A DNA stretch of 15,659 nucleotides from Candidatus Eiseniibacteriota bacterium (GTDB taxonomy: Bacteria; Eisenbacteria; RBG-16-71-46): contig JAHFBX010000028.1 in NCBI GenBank assembly GCA_023249815.1, positions 1 through 15,659 of the forward strand, in the 5' to 3' direction. Within the stretch, counting starts at the first letter, position 1; every line of letters begins with the position of its first letter. The position numbers were made by a program, and so were the translations under genes. This document shows, piece by piece, positions 1-8,178 of this stretch. Below the pieces are notes generated by a model, which ran no database searches, was not told where the DNA came from, and saw only the letters and a list, made by a program, of their open reading frames with translations.

Positions 1-909
1 CAGGGGAAGGAACGCGACCCGCTGGGCGAGATCCTTCCGCTGGCGCATGCCGCGGGGCTCGAGGTGCACGCGTGGATCAACTGCTGCCTCGTCTGGTCCG
101 CGCCCCGCCGCCCCGTGGATCCGCGTCACGTATTGAACGCTCACCCCGAGTGGGTGGCACGCATGGCCGATGGCCGCCCGATGACCCGTCTCACACCGCG
201 CCAGCGTGGGCGGCTCAAGGTGGAGGGCGTGTTCCTCTCCCCGGCGCATCCGGGCGTCAAGCGCTGGATCGCGGAGACGGCGTACGAGATCGCGAGCCGC
301 TATCCCGTGGATGGCATCCACCTCGACTACATCCGGCAACCGGTCGTCGCGATCGGCTACGACCCCACTTCGCGCGCGCGGTTCGCGATGGAGTCGGGCG
401 TGGACCCACTCATGCTTTCGCGTCGGCCCGCCGCCGAGCGGGCCCGGCTCGATTCCGCGTGGTCGGCGTTCCAGTTGGAGCAGGTCACGGACATCGTGCG
501 CGGCGTGCGTGACACGCTGCGCGCCGTGCGGCCCGGGCTCGCGCTCAGCGCGGCGGTGGTGGCGGACAGCACCACGGCATGGAAGCTCAAGCGCCAGCCG
601 TGGACCCGCTGGATCCGCGACGGGCTGATCGATCGCGCGTTCCTCATGTGCTACGCGCCCACCGTGCAGGCCGTGCTCGGCCAGCTCACCGTGATGAGCC
701 AGCAGATCGGCGTGGACCGGCTCGTGCCGGGGATCGCCATGTACAACTCGCCACTCGCGAGCGCCGCCGCGAAGATCAAGGCGGCACGCGCCATGGGCTT
801 CCCCGCGGTGGCGCTCTATTCCTACGACTCACTCTACGAACGCCCGGGGCAATGGGAGCGCCTGCGCTCGTTCCTCGTCGAGCGCAACCTCTCGGAGGTA
901 CAACCTTGA
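1..909 (+). CDS. GHL10/DUF187-like glycoside hydrolase, 5' end missing
   Basis: The reading frame is open from base 1 to a TGA at 907-909, so about 302 C-terminal residues are visible and the N-terminus lies outside the window. The motif DGIHLDYIR (visible residues 104-112) and the upstream pattern HAWINCC...HPEWV...FLSPAHPGVKRW match the TIM-barrel 'glycosyl hydrolase-like 10' family (DUF187), whose members are often secreted or lipoprotein enzymes thought to act on bacterial or plant polysaccharides. Later segments (FLMCYAP, LVPGIAMYN, GFPAVALYSYDSL) look like the last barrel strands, so the domain seems complete at its 3' end. No signal peptide can be judged because the start is missing. 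The stop overlaps the start of typA, which suggests co-transcription. The substrate cannot be assigned. Family assignment is fairly sure; activity is not. Confidence 0.8.
   Translation, partial: QGKERDPLGEILPLAHAAGLEVHAWINCCLVWSAPRRPVDPRHVLNAHPEWVARMADGRPMTRLTPRQRGRLKVEGVFLSPAHPGVKRWIAETAYEIASRYPVDGIHLDYIRQPVVAIGYDPTSRARFAMESGVDPLMLSRRPAAERARLDSAWSAFQLEQVTDIVRGVRDTLRAVRPGLALSAAVVADSTTAWKLKRQPWTRWIRDGLIDRAFLMCYAPTVQAVLGQLTVMSQQIGVDRLVPGIAMYNSPLASAAAKIKAARAMGFPAVALYSYDSLYERPGQWERLRSFLVERNLSEVQP
894..899 (+). promoter_or_regulatory. Shine-Dalgarno GGAGGT fixing the typA TTG start
   Basis: GGAGGT ends six bases before the TTG at 906-908. It is inside the last codons of the upstream hydrolase gene. 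This strong site, together with the protein's N-terminus lying just before the G1 motif, decides the TTG start over the longer in-frame extension upstream. Confidence 0.7.
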
Positions 910-2750
910 ATGCCGCCCCGGCGAAGCCCTTGGTCGCACGCGAGCAGCTTCGCAACATCGCCATCATCGCCCATGTCGACCACGGCAAGACCACGCTCGT
1001 CGACGCCATGCTGTGGCAGAGCGGCGTGTTCCGCGAGAACCAGGAGGTTGCCGAGCGCGTCATGGACTCCAACGACCTCGAACGCGAGAAGGGCATCACG
1101 ATTCTCGCGAAGAATACCGCCATCCGCTTCGGCGACATCAAGATCAACGTCGTGGACACGCCGGGTCACGCGGATTTCGGCGGCGAGGTCGAGCGCACGC
1201 TGAAGATGGTGGACGGCGTGCTGCTACTCGTGGACGCCAGCGAGGGGCCGCTGCCCCAGACGCGTTTCGTGCTGCGGAAGGCGCTGGAACTCGGGCTGCC
1301 GCCCATCGTGGTGATCAACAAGATCGACCGCAAGGACGCGCGCGCGGCCGAGGTGCTGAACGAGATCTACGACCTGTTCATCGATCTCGACGCGCACGAG
1401 GACCAGCTCGACTTCCCGGTGCTCTACACGATCGCGCGCGAGGGCATCTGTCGGCTCACGCCGGACGGCGAGAACCTGCCGCTGAAGCCGCTGTTCGACG
1501 AGATCGTCAAGACCATCCCGGCGCCGCGCTTCGAGCCGGACGTGCCGCTGCAGATGCTCGTGCTGAACCTCGACTACTCGGATTACGTCGGGCGCCTCGC
1601 GATCGGCCGTGTCGTGAACGGCACGCTGCGCCCGCGGCAGGATGTGATGCTGGTGCGGCGCGACGGGACGCAGGTGCGATCGCGCGTCACGAACCTCTAC
1701 GTGTTCGAGGGGCTGGAGCGCGCCGAGGTCCCGGAGGTTGGCCCAGGTGACATCGTGGCGCTGGCCGGGTTCGAGGAAGTGCACATCGGCGAGACGGTGA
1801 CGGATCCCGAGGACCCGCGCCCGCTGCCCCCCGTGGTGGTGGACGAACCCACCGTGAGCATGGTGTTCAGCGTCAACAACTCGCCGTTCGCGGGCCAGGA
1901 AGGCAAGTACGTCACCTCGCGCAACCTGCGGGATCGCTTCGACCGCGAGCTGCTTACGAACGTGAGCTTGAAGGTCGAGCCTGGCGATACACCGGACTCG
2001 TTCGTGATCTCCGGCCGCGGCGAGTTGCAGATGGCAATCCTCGTGGAGATGATGCGGCGCGAAGGCTTCGAGCTGGCCGTGGGCAAGCCCGAGGTCATCA
2101 CGCGCACCGAGAACGGCGTGAAGCACGAGCCCATGGAGCGGCTGGTGATCGACTGCCCCGAGGAGTTCGTGGGTGTGGTGACGCAGAAGATCGGCACGCG
2201 CCGCGGGCGGATGATGAACATGGTGAATCACGGCACCGGCCGAGTGCGGCTCGAGTACCGGATCCCGTCACGCGGGCTGATCGGCTTCCGCAGCCAGTTC
2301 CTGACCGACACGCGAGGCACCGGACTCCTGAACCACCTGTTCGACGGCTGGGAGCCGTGGAGCGGCGACATCCCGCACCGCACGACCGGCGCGCTCGTGG
2401 CGGACCGCCAGGGCAAGGTGACGCCGTACGCGATCGAGCACGTGCAGGACCGCGGCGAGATCTTCGTGGAGCCGAACGACCGCGTCTACGAGGGCATGAT
2501 CGTCGGCGAGAACTCGCGCGAGCAGGACATCGACGTGAACATGGTGCGCGAGAAGAAGCTCACGAACATGCGGTCGGTGGGCGAGGACGCAGTCCGGCTC
2601 GTGCCCGTGCACCGGCTGTCGCTCGAACAGGCCATCGAGTGGATCCGCGACGACGAGCTGCTGGAGGTCACCCCGAGCTCGCTGCGCCTGCGCAAGCGGG
2701 TGCTGGCGGCGAACCTGCGCCCCCGGTACTGGCAGAAACAGGGCGCGTAG
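906..2750 (+). CDS. typA: Translational GTPase TypA/BipA
   Basis: TypA is a ribosome-associated GTPase of the EF-G/LepA class, linked to ribosome assembly and stress or cold adaptation. The 614-residue length is normal for the family. The G1 motif AHVDHGKTT is at residues 22-30, G3 DTPGH at 84-88 and G4 NKID at 138-141. An EF-Tu-like domain 2 follows (from about residue 215), then the EF-G-like domain (around SGRGELQMAILVEMMRREG) and the TypA-specific C-terminal domain (GLIGFRSQFLTDTRGTG and later). The start is TTG at 906, preceded by GGAGGT. It overlaps the upstream stop codon (TTGA), so translation is probably coupled. The frame stays open well upstream of 906, but that part is antisense or out-of-frame coding noise inside the hydrolase gene. 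All key GTPase residues are present and identity is near certain. Confidence 0.97.
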   Translation: MNAAPAKPLVAREQLRNIAIIAHVDHGKTTLVDAMLWQSGVFRENQEVAERVMDSNDLEREKGITILAKNTAIRFGDIKINVVDTPGHADFGGEVERTLKMVDGVLLLVDASEGPLPQTRFVLRKALELGLPPIVVINKIDRKDARAAEVLNEIYDLFIDLDAHEDQLDFPVLYTIAREGICRLTPDGENLPLKPLFDEIVKTIPAPRFEPDVPLQMLVLNLDYSDYVGRLAIGRVVNGTLRPRQDVMLVRRDGTQVRSRVTNLYVFEGLERAEVPEVGPGDIVALAGFEEVHIGETVTDPEDPRPLPPVVVDEPTVSMVFSVNNSPFAGQEGKYVTSRNLRDRFDRELLTNVSLKVEPGDTPDSFVISGRGELQMAILVEMMRREGFELAVGKPEVITRTENGVKHEPMERLVIDCPEEFVGVVTQKIGTRRGRMMNMVNHGTGRVRLEYRIPSRGLIGFRSQFLTDTRGTGLLNHLFDGWEPWSGDIPHRTTGALVADRQGKVTPYAIEHVQDRGEIFVEPNDRVYEGMIVGENSREQDIDVNMVREKKLTNMRSVGEDAVRLVPVHRLSLEQAIEWIRDDELLEVTPSSLRLRKRVLAANLRPRYWQKQGA

Positions 2751-2753
2751 GCC

Positions 2754-2783
2754 GCCGCCCCGCGGGCGGCCGGCCTGGCCGGC
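2754..2783 (+). terminator. GC-rich double hairpin after typA (weak terminator candidate)
   Basis: Two adjoining symmetric elements start four bases after the typA stop. The first has a 7-bp stem (2754-2760 with 2764-2770, loop CGC). The second is the near-palindrome at 2769-2783, with 7-base arms around a central T. They share two bases, so they would be alternatives or stack. There is no T-run directly after them; the nearest is TTTT at 2818-2821. They may end or attenuate the typA transcript, but a canonical intrinsic terminator is not shown. Confidence 0.35.
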
Positions 2784-2837
2784 GCACGGGGAAGCCGGCG
2801 ACCCGGATTCCGCTCAGTTTTGCGTCCCGGGACGCCG

Positions 2838-5800
2838 ATGACCGGACTGGACCCCCGCGCCCTCGACGCGGGCCAAACCGTCTCGAGTCCCAAGGACGCC
2901 TTGACGATGCCGACGCCGTCCGTGCATCCCCAAAAGGAATTGGGAGGGCCTGAGCACGCCGGCCCTCGCAGCGCGTCGTCGCTCCTGCTCTCGAGCGGGC
3001 TCGACGTTCGCCGCGAAGGCGTGCGGATCCTCACCGGAGTCGTGCTGCTGCTTGTGATCGGCGTCGTGGGCTTGAATCTGGCGCTGTGGCACAACGCGAG
3101 CTCGCGCCTGGAACGCGAGGCGTGGAAGCGGCTCGAGGCGGCCGCGGACGTGCGCAGCGCGGACGTGGACCACATACTCGGCGTGCTGCGACGCGAGGCC
3201 ACGAGCGTCGCGCGCGACCCGGGGCTCGAAACCGCCGTCACCACGGCGGGCGCGGGATCGAGCGGGGCGGTCACGGGTCCGCTGCTGAACGAACTGGACC
3301 GCCGCGCGCGAGCGTTCGACTTCGACAACGTCACCGTGCTCGACGAGCGCGGCAACACGCTTCACTCGCGGCGCGCGAGCACGGCCACTCGCGACCTGTC
3401 CTACCGCATGGCGGGTGTGGCGGCGGCGATCTCGGCGCAGCCGGTCTGGTGCCGCCCGTATGGCAGCAAGCTGGCCATCGCCGTGCCGCTCTCGGGCGGC
3501 GGTCGCGTCACGCGCAGCGTCGTGTTCGAGACGGACCTCTCGGGCACGCTCCAGCCCATGCTCCGCCAGTGGCCGGGTTTCGGGGTGTCGAGCGGTGCCT
3601 ATCTCGTCGAGCGCGATGGCGAGGACGTGGTCACGCTCACCGGCCTCGCCGGGGATCGCGGCACGCTCGCGGGGGCCCGCGCCGCCATGAGCGAGCCGGC
3701 CTCCATGGCGAGCGCGATGGCCGCAACGGGCGTGGCTTCGCGCGTCGAGCTGCCCGCGGGTGAGGACGTCACGTGGGCGGTCACGCGCCCACTCTCGAAC
3801 GCCCGGTGGGGCTTCGTGGCCCAAGCGAGCCGCGCCGAACTCATGTCCGGGATGGTGTCCGTCCGCCAGGCATTGGCGTTCATGGACTTCATCCTGCTGG
3901 TGGTGTTCGGCGCCATCGCGCTCGTGTGGCGACGGTCTTACAAGACCGGCCTCGCGCGGCGGGAGATCGAGATCACCGAGCGCCACGCGCAGCGGCTGCA
4001 TGCGATCCTCGACACCGCGTTCGACGCCATCTTCACGTTCGATCGCAAGGGACACGTGCGGAGCGCGAATCGCGCGGCGCTCGCGATGGTGGGGGTGGAC
4101 GGCGCGGAGCTCGAGGACCAGCCGATCCAACGCATACTCCACTGGGGCCTGTCGGCGCAGACCATCTCGCTGCCGCAGGTCGGGGCCGTGGTCGCCGGCG
4201 AGATCATCCGCCGCGACGGCACGCGCATCCCCGCGGAATTCTCGCTTGCGAGGGCGGGCGAGGGGGACAACCTCGTCTACACCGCGATCGCGCGCGACAT
4301 GCGCGAACGCCTCGAGGCCGAGCGCCGGCTGCGTGAAGCCGCCGAGGGGCTGGAGAACTCGAACCGCCGGCTCGAAGAGGTGAATGCACAGCTCGAGGAG
4401 GCGTCGCGACTCAAGACCGAGTTCCTCGCGAACACCTCGCACGAGCTGCGCACGCCGTTGAACGGCATGATCGGGTTCCTGCAGCTCGTGCTCGACGGGC
4501 TGTGCGATTCGCCGGAGGAGGAGCGGGAGTTCCTGAAGCAGGCGTTGCAATGCTCGCGCCACCTGCTCGGTCTCATTAACGACGTGCTCGACATCGCCAA
4601 GATCGAGGCCGGCAAGCTGGCGCTCGACATCAGCCGGCTCGAGCTGCAGCAGCTGTTCGACGAGGTCTATACCGTGACGCACGTCCAGGCCGCGCAGAGG
4701 GGCCTGAAGCTCGAGTTCGAGGACCTGACCGGTGGCGAGGTCGCGGCGCGCGGCGACTTCGGCAAGGTCAAGCAGGTGCTCATCAACCTGGTCGGGAACA
4801 GCCTCAAGTTCACGGCGAAGGGCGTTATCCGCGTGCGCGCCCGTTCACATTCCGAGTTGGGCCACTTGATCCTCGAGGTGGAGGACACCGGGATCGGGAT
4901 CGCGCCGGGACGCCAGAAGATGGTGTTCGAGAAGTTCGTGCAGGCCGACGGCAGCACGACGCGACGATTCGGCGGGACCGGCCTCGGCCTCGCGATCTGC
5001 AAGAGCCTGGTCGAGCTGATGGGCGGCATCATCGGCATCCACAGCGAGGGCGAGGGCCAAGGCACGCGCGTCTACTTCTCGCTGCCGGTGTGGCGCGAGG
5101 GCGCGGAGTCCCCGCGGCCCGCCGGCGAGGTCGGCGCGGACGAGATCGAGGGCGGCTCCGGGCAACCGCTCGTACTCGTGGTCGAGGACGATGCCGTTTT
5201 CCGCAAGTTCGTGATCGCCGTCCTACAGCGCGGTGGCTATCGCACCGTTGAGGCCGAGCATGCCGAGTCCGCGTGGATGCTCATTCGGCGGCTGCGCCCG
5301 GCGGTCGTCGTGCTCGACTATGCGCTCACGTCACAGGAGGGCGCGGCGCTCCGAACTGGTTGGGATCTCGCGCGCCGCATGTCGAACGAGCCCGAGACCC
5401 GCCACATCCCGGTCGTGTTCGTGACCGGATTCGACGGCGATCTCAAGCAACGGTTGCACTCCACGGCGTTCGCGCGCCGGCCGGAGCACATGGTGAAGCC
5501 CGTCGAGCCGCAGGCGCTCATCGCGAAGGTGACGGAACTCGCAGGCAATCCGGAGAATCGGGTCATCCGAGTGCTCATGGCCGACGACGACCCCACGGTG
5601 TCGGCGTACGTGCGCAAGGTGCTTCCGGCGGACCGGTTCCTGCTCGAGGTCGCGAACAACGGCGAGGAGTGCCTGCACATCCTGCGCACCCACCCGAACG
5701 CATACGACGTCCTGCTCCTGGATCTCATGATGCCGGAAGTCAGCGGCTACGACGTGCTGCGCGAGATGACGCTGTCGGGCCTGCACGCGGACCTGCCAGT

Positions 5801-6002
5801 CATGGTGCTGACGAACTTCCCGGACCCGCGCAACGAGGAGGAGCGCCGACTGCTCGAGGAGGGGTTGGTCCTCGACGTGGTGTCGAAGTCGGCGGTACAC
5901 GACAATCCCCAGCTGCTCCCGCACGTCCTCGACTGGCACCTGCAACATGCCAGAGCCGGGGCCGAGTACGCGTGGCCCGACGAGGATCGGGAGGCGGCAT
6001 GA
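2838..6002 (+). CDS. Membrane hybrid histidine kinase (sensor-PAS-HisKA-HATPase-REC-REC)
   Basis: About 1054 residues. Domain order, numbered from the ATG at 2838: TM1 about 63-83; an extracytoplasmic region of about 260 residues that looks like a double-Cache sensor; TM2 about 348-366; a PAS domain about 385-495; a short coiled coil; HisKA with phospho-acceptor His535 in HELRTPLN; HATPase with Asn654 (N box), DTGIG 683-687 and GGTGLGL 712-718; REC1 with Asp827; REC2 with Asp962. The protein should sense an external or membrane signal and autophosphorylate. The start is uncertain: TTG 2820, ATG 2838 and ATG 2907 (AAGGA ten bases upstream) are all in frame and all keep both membrane segments. 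No Hpt domain is visible. Its stop overlaps the next gene's ATG. Ligand unknown. Kinase identity is very sure; the Cache call is inference from layout. Confidence 0.93.
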   Translation: MTGLDPRALDAGQTVSSPKDALTMPTPSVHPQKELGGPEHAGPRSASSLLLSSGLDVRREGVRILTGVVLLLVIGVVGLNLALWHNASSRLEREAWKRLEAAADVRSADVDHILGVLRREATSVARDPGLETAVTTAGAGSSGAVTGPLLNELDRRARAFDFDNVTVLDERGNTLHSRRASTATRDLSYRMAGVAAAISAQPVWCRPYGSKLAIAVPLSGGGRVTRSVVFETDLSGTLQPMLRQWPGFGVSSGAYLVERDGEDVVTLTGLAGDRGTLAGARAAMSEPASMASAMAATGVASRVELPAGEDVTWAVTRPLSNARWGFVAQASRAELMSGMVSVRQALAFMDFILLVVFGAIALVWRRSYKTGLARREIEITERHAQRLHAILDTAFDAIFTFDRKGHVRSANRAALAMVGVDGAELEDQPIQRILHWGLSAQTISLPQVGAVVAGEIIRRDGTRIPAEFSLARAGEGDNLVYTAIARDMRERLEAERRLREAAEGLENSNRRLEEVNAQLEEASRLKTEFLANTSHELRTPLNGMIGFLQLVLDGLCDSPEEEREFLKQALQCSRHLLGLINDVLDIAKIEAGKLALDISRLELQQLFDEVYTVTHVQAAQRGLKLEFEDLTGGEVAARGDFGKVKQVLINLVGNSLKFTAKGVIRVRARSHSELGHLILEVEDTGIGIAPGRQKMVFEKFVQADGSTTRRFGGTGLGLAICKSLVELMGGIIGIHSEGEGQGTRVYFSLPVWREGAESPRPAGEVGADEIEGGSGQPLVLVVEDDAVFRKFVIAVLQRGGYRTVEAEHAESAWMLIRRLRPAVVVLDYALTSQEGAALRTGWDLARRMSNEPETRHIPVVFVTGFDGDLKQRLHSTAFARRPEHMVKPVEPQALIAKVTELAGNPENRVIRVLMADDDPTVSAYVRKVLPADRFLLEVANNGEECLHILRTHPNAYDVLLLDLMMPEVSGYDVLREMTLSGLHADLPVMVLTNFPDPRNEEERRLLEEGLVLDVVSKSAVHDNPQLLPHVLDWHLQHARAGAEYAWPDEDREAA

Positions 6003-6397
6003 GACACGTCATCGTGGTCGAGGACGACGAGCACAACGCGATCCTGTTCCGGAAGCTGCTCGAGAAGCGCGCGAGCTGCATGGTGACCGTGACCGAGGAT
6101 CCGGCGGAAGTGCTCCGCCTCGTGCAAGTCGGGCGGGTCGCGCTCGTCGTGCTGGACGTCTCGCTGCGGCGCTCCAACTGGGAGGGGCTTCCGGTGGGCG
6201 GCGTCGAGATCTGCCGTATGATCCGCGGCGAATCGAACGGGCGGGTGCCGGTGCTGCTCGCGACCGCCCACGCCATGCGAGGGGATGCCGAGGCGCTCAT
6301 CGAGGAGAGCGGCGCCGACGGCTACGTCGCGAAGCCGATCGTGGACCACGACGAGTTCATTCGAGTGGCCCTCGAACTCATGGAGCGCGCGGCATGA
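5999..6397 (+). CDS. Single-domain response regulator (REC only), 132 aa
   Basis: The protein is a lone receiver domain. Acidic pocket residues ED-D are at 8-10, the phospho-acceptor is Asp53, the conserved Thr is Thr89 and the conserved Lys is Lys112, followed by Pro. There is no output domain, so it would act by protein contact or as a phospho-shuttle, as DivK- or CheY-type proteins do. The loop after Asp53 is longer than usual (RRSNWEGLPVGG), resembling the extended loop in REC1 of the upstream kinase. The ATG at 5999 overlaps the kinase stop (ATGA) and has GGGAGG four bases upstream, so translational coupling is likely. The kinase next door is the obvious phosphodonor, though this is inferred from position. 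Confidence 0.93.
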   Translation: MRHVIVVEDDEHNAILFRKLLEKRASCMVTVTEDPAEVLRLVQVGRVALVVLDVSLRRSNWEGLPVGGVEICRMIRGESNGRVPVLLATAHAMRGDAEALIEESGADGYVAKPIVDHDEFIRVALELMERAA

Positions 6398-6918
6398 AGG
6401 CCACGCCGGACATCCGCATCCTCGTCGTGGAGGACGACCCGTTCTTCCAGCGCGTGCTGGTGAGGCGGCTCGAGGCCGAGGGCTACCAGGTGCAGTCCGC
6501 CGCCGACGGACGTGAGGGCATGAAGGCCATCGTCACGTTCGAGCCCGATCTCGTGATCTCGGACTGGATGATGCCGCAGGTGGACGGGCTCGAACTCTGC
6601 CAGTCGGTCAAGACCGGGCTCAAGGAGACCGCTCCATACTTCATCCTGCTCACGGCGAAGGGCGAGATCAGCGACAAGCTGTTGGCGCTCGACACTGGCG
6701 CCGACGACTACCTGGTCAAGCCCTGCGACCAGGGCGAGTTGATGGCCCGTGTCCGCGCCGGATTGCGGATCGTGCTGCTCACCCAGGACATGCGGCAGGC
6801 CGCGGTGGAGCTGGCGGCGCTGCGCGCCGAGGTCGAGCGGGTTCGCCTGGCATTCGCGAACCAGGGCGTCTCGTGGCCCGAGGGTGAGAGGCCCTCGAAG
6901 CCCCGACGCGCCGCCTGA
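6394..6918 (+). CDS. Response regulator, REC plus C-terminal helix, 174 aa
   Basis: The N-terminal receiver domain (about residues 6-125) has the pocket residues ED-D at 13-15, phospho-acceptor Asp57 in ISDWMMP, Thr87 and Lys109 in DYLVKP. After it comes a helical, Ala/Leu/Glu-rich stretch (about 125-155) that could form a coiled coil, then a basic Pro-rich tail. No helix-turn-helix, GGDEF, HD-GYP or phosphatase domain follows. The start ATG overlaps the stop of the previous receiver gene (ATGA). The domain looks like the REC that precedes GGDEF or PP2C outputs in other proteins, here with no such output. Its most likely partner is the upstream hybrid kinase. Confidence 0.92.
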   Translation: MKATPDIRILVVEDDPFFQRVLVRRLEAEGYQVQSAADGREGMKAIVTFEPDLVISDWMMPQVDGLELCQSVKTGLKETAPYFILLTAKGEISDKLLALDTGADDYLVKPCDQGELMARVRAGLRIVLLTQDMRQAAVELAALRAEVERVRLAFANQGVSWPEGERPSKPRRAA

Positions 6919-6930
6919 CCGGCACCCGCA

Positions 6931-7944
6931 TTGCGCATCCTCCTGCTCGGTGGCTCGGGCCTGCTGAGCGCGGCCGCCGTGGAAGCGTTTCTCGCCGCCG
7001 ACCACGACGTGTCCGCGTTGTCGCGGGGAGGGCAGGCGCGCGCCTCACACCTCAAGCTCTCGCACCTCACGGCGGACCGCGCGGACGCCACGTCGCTCGC
7101 CCGCGTGCTCAGCGGACAGCGCTTCGACTTCACCGTGGACTTCCTGGCGTTCGACGCTCCCGACGTGCGACGACTGCTGGAGGTGCCCGGCTTCGAGCCC
7201 GGCCGTCTCGCGATGATCTCGTCGGGACAGGTGTACCTCGTCACCGCCACGCAACGCCCGCCGTTCCGGGAGGAGGACGCCGAGCTCGCGCCGATGCCCG
7301 AGCCTGCGGCGGGCACGCGCGACCATGCCGAGTGGGCCTATGGATTGGGGAAACGCGCCGCCGAGGCCGAGCTCCAGGCCCTTGCCTCGCGCAACGGACT
7401 CCTGGCGATCGCGCTGCGGCCGCCGGTCATCCAGGGCGAACGGGATGGCGTTCACTCGCGGCGGCTCTGGGGCTGGCTCGAACGCATGTTGGATGGCGGT
7501 CCTGTCCTGCTGCCTGAGCAAGGCGTGCAGCGGGTTCGTTTCCTCTACGCTGGGGACGCCGCGGCGGCGCTGGTCGCGCTTGCGACCGCTTCCGCATGGC
7601 CCGTCCAGCCTGCGCTCAATTTGGCCCAGCCGGACGAACCGACGCTTCGCGAGTTTCTCGAGAAGGTCGCGATGCGCGCGGGTGTCGCGCCTCGCTTCGT
7701 GGGCGTGAGCACGAGGACGCTCGTGGATGCCGGTCTGGCCGAGAGTTGTGCGCCCTATTGGGGCCGTTGGTGCTCGAGGCCCGACCCGTCGCTTGGCTTG
7801 GCACTCCTCGGGCTCGAAACGCGCGGCGTGGACGAGTACCTGCCGAGCGTCGTGCGCGCGCATCTCGAGCAAAGGCCGACGGCATCGCATCCGGGTTACG
7901 CTCGGCGTTCGCAGGAATTGGCGCTGGCCGCGCGACTTCCTTGA
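6931..7944 (+). CDS. NAD(P)-dependent epimerase/dehydratase-like SDR
   Basis: A 337-residue extended or atypical short-chain dehydrogenase. The Rossmann motif GGSGLLS is at residues 7-13, and Arg in ALSRG after the second strand suggests NADP(H) preference. SSGQVY fits the catalytic Ser region, and Tyr137-x-x-x-Lys141 (YGLGK) is the catalytic pair. RPPVIQG is the usual substrate-side strand. The start is TTG at 6931. An in-frame TGA (the stop of the previous gene) lies only 12 bases upstream, and the Rossmann fold begins immediately, so no longer start exists. No good ribosome binding site is visible; translation may depend on coupling to the receiver gene. The substrate is unknown: sugar nucleotide, isoflavone reductase-like, or CSP41-like roles are all possible. 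Confidence 0.85.
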   Translation: MRILLLGGSGLLSAAAVEAFLAADHDVSALSRGGQARASHLKLSHLTADRADATSLARVLSGQRFDFTVDFLAFDAPDVRRLLEVPGFEPGRLAMISSGQVYLVTATQRPPFREEDAELAPMPEPAAGTRDHAEWAYGLGKRAAEAELQALASRNGLLAIALRPPVIQGERDGVHSRRLWGWLERMLDGGPVLLPEQGVQRVRFLYAGDAAAALVALATASAWPVQPALNLAQPDEPTLREFLEKVAMRAGVAPRFVGVSTRTLVDAGLAESCAPYWGRWCSRPDPSLGLALLGLETRGVDEYLPSVVRAHLEQRPTASHPGYARRSQELALAARLP

Positions 7945-7970
7945 CCGGCATGGCGGGCGACGACTAATCT
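7941..7970 (+). promoter_or_regulatory. Candidate sigma70-type promoter for tRNA-Asn
   Basis: TTGACC (7941-7946) matches five of six bases of the -35 consensus and overlaps the stop codon of the SDR gene. A -10 candidate lies in the AT-richer stretch CTAATCT: ACTAAT at 7963-7968 with a 16-base spacer, or TAATCT at 7965-7970 with an 18-base spacer. Transcription would start about 45 bases before the tRNA. Position and -35 quality are good; the -10 is only fair. Confidence 0.5.
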
Positions 7971-8020
7971 TTTCGGCCGCTGCTCACGTGGCCCGGGCCG
8001 CGTCGAGCCTCGATTTTCGT

Positions 8021-8095
<75 letters not shown>

Positions 8096-8104
8096 GTCTC
8101 GAAG

Positions 8105-8138
8105 GCCCCCGTGACGCAGCGGCGTTGCGGGGGCTTTT
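8105..8138 (+). terminator. Rho-independent terminator after tRNA-Asn
   Basis: A 13-bp stem (8105-8117 with 8122-8134, including two G-T pairs) closes a four-base loop AGCG and is followed directly by TTTT at 8135-8138. It starts ten bases after the encoded CCA, so the tRNA is most likely a single-gene transcript. Confidence 0.88.
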
Positions 8139-8178
8139 CGCTTGCGTCGTCGAACGCCCGGCGAGGCGGATTCGCGCC

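Noticed and set aside
579..905. Long in-frame 5' extension of typA
   Set aside because: It overlaps the hydrolase gene out of frame, is Arg/Ala-rich shadow sequence, and the TTG at 906 has a strong ribosome binding site and the right family length.
2814..4682. 622-codon minus-strand open frame under the histidine kinase
   Set aside because: It is a His/Arg/Ala-rich antisense shadow caused by high GC; the plus strand encodes clear kinase domains.
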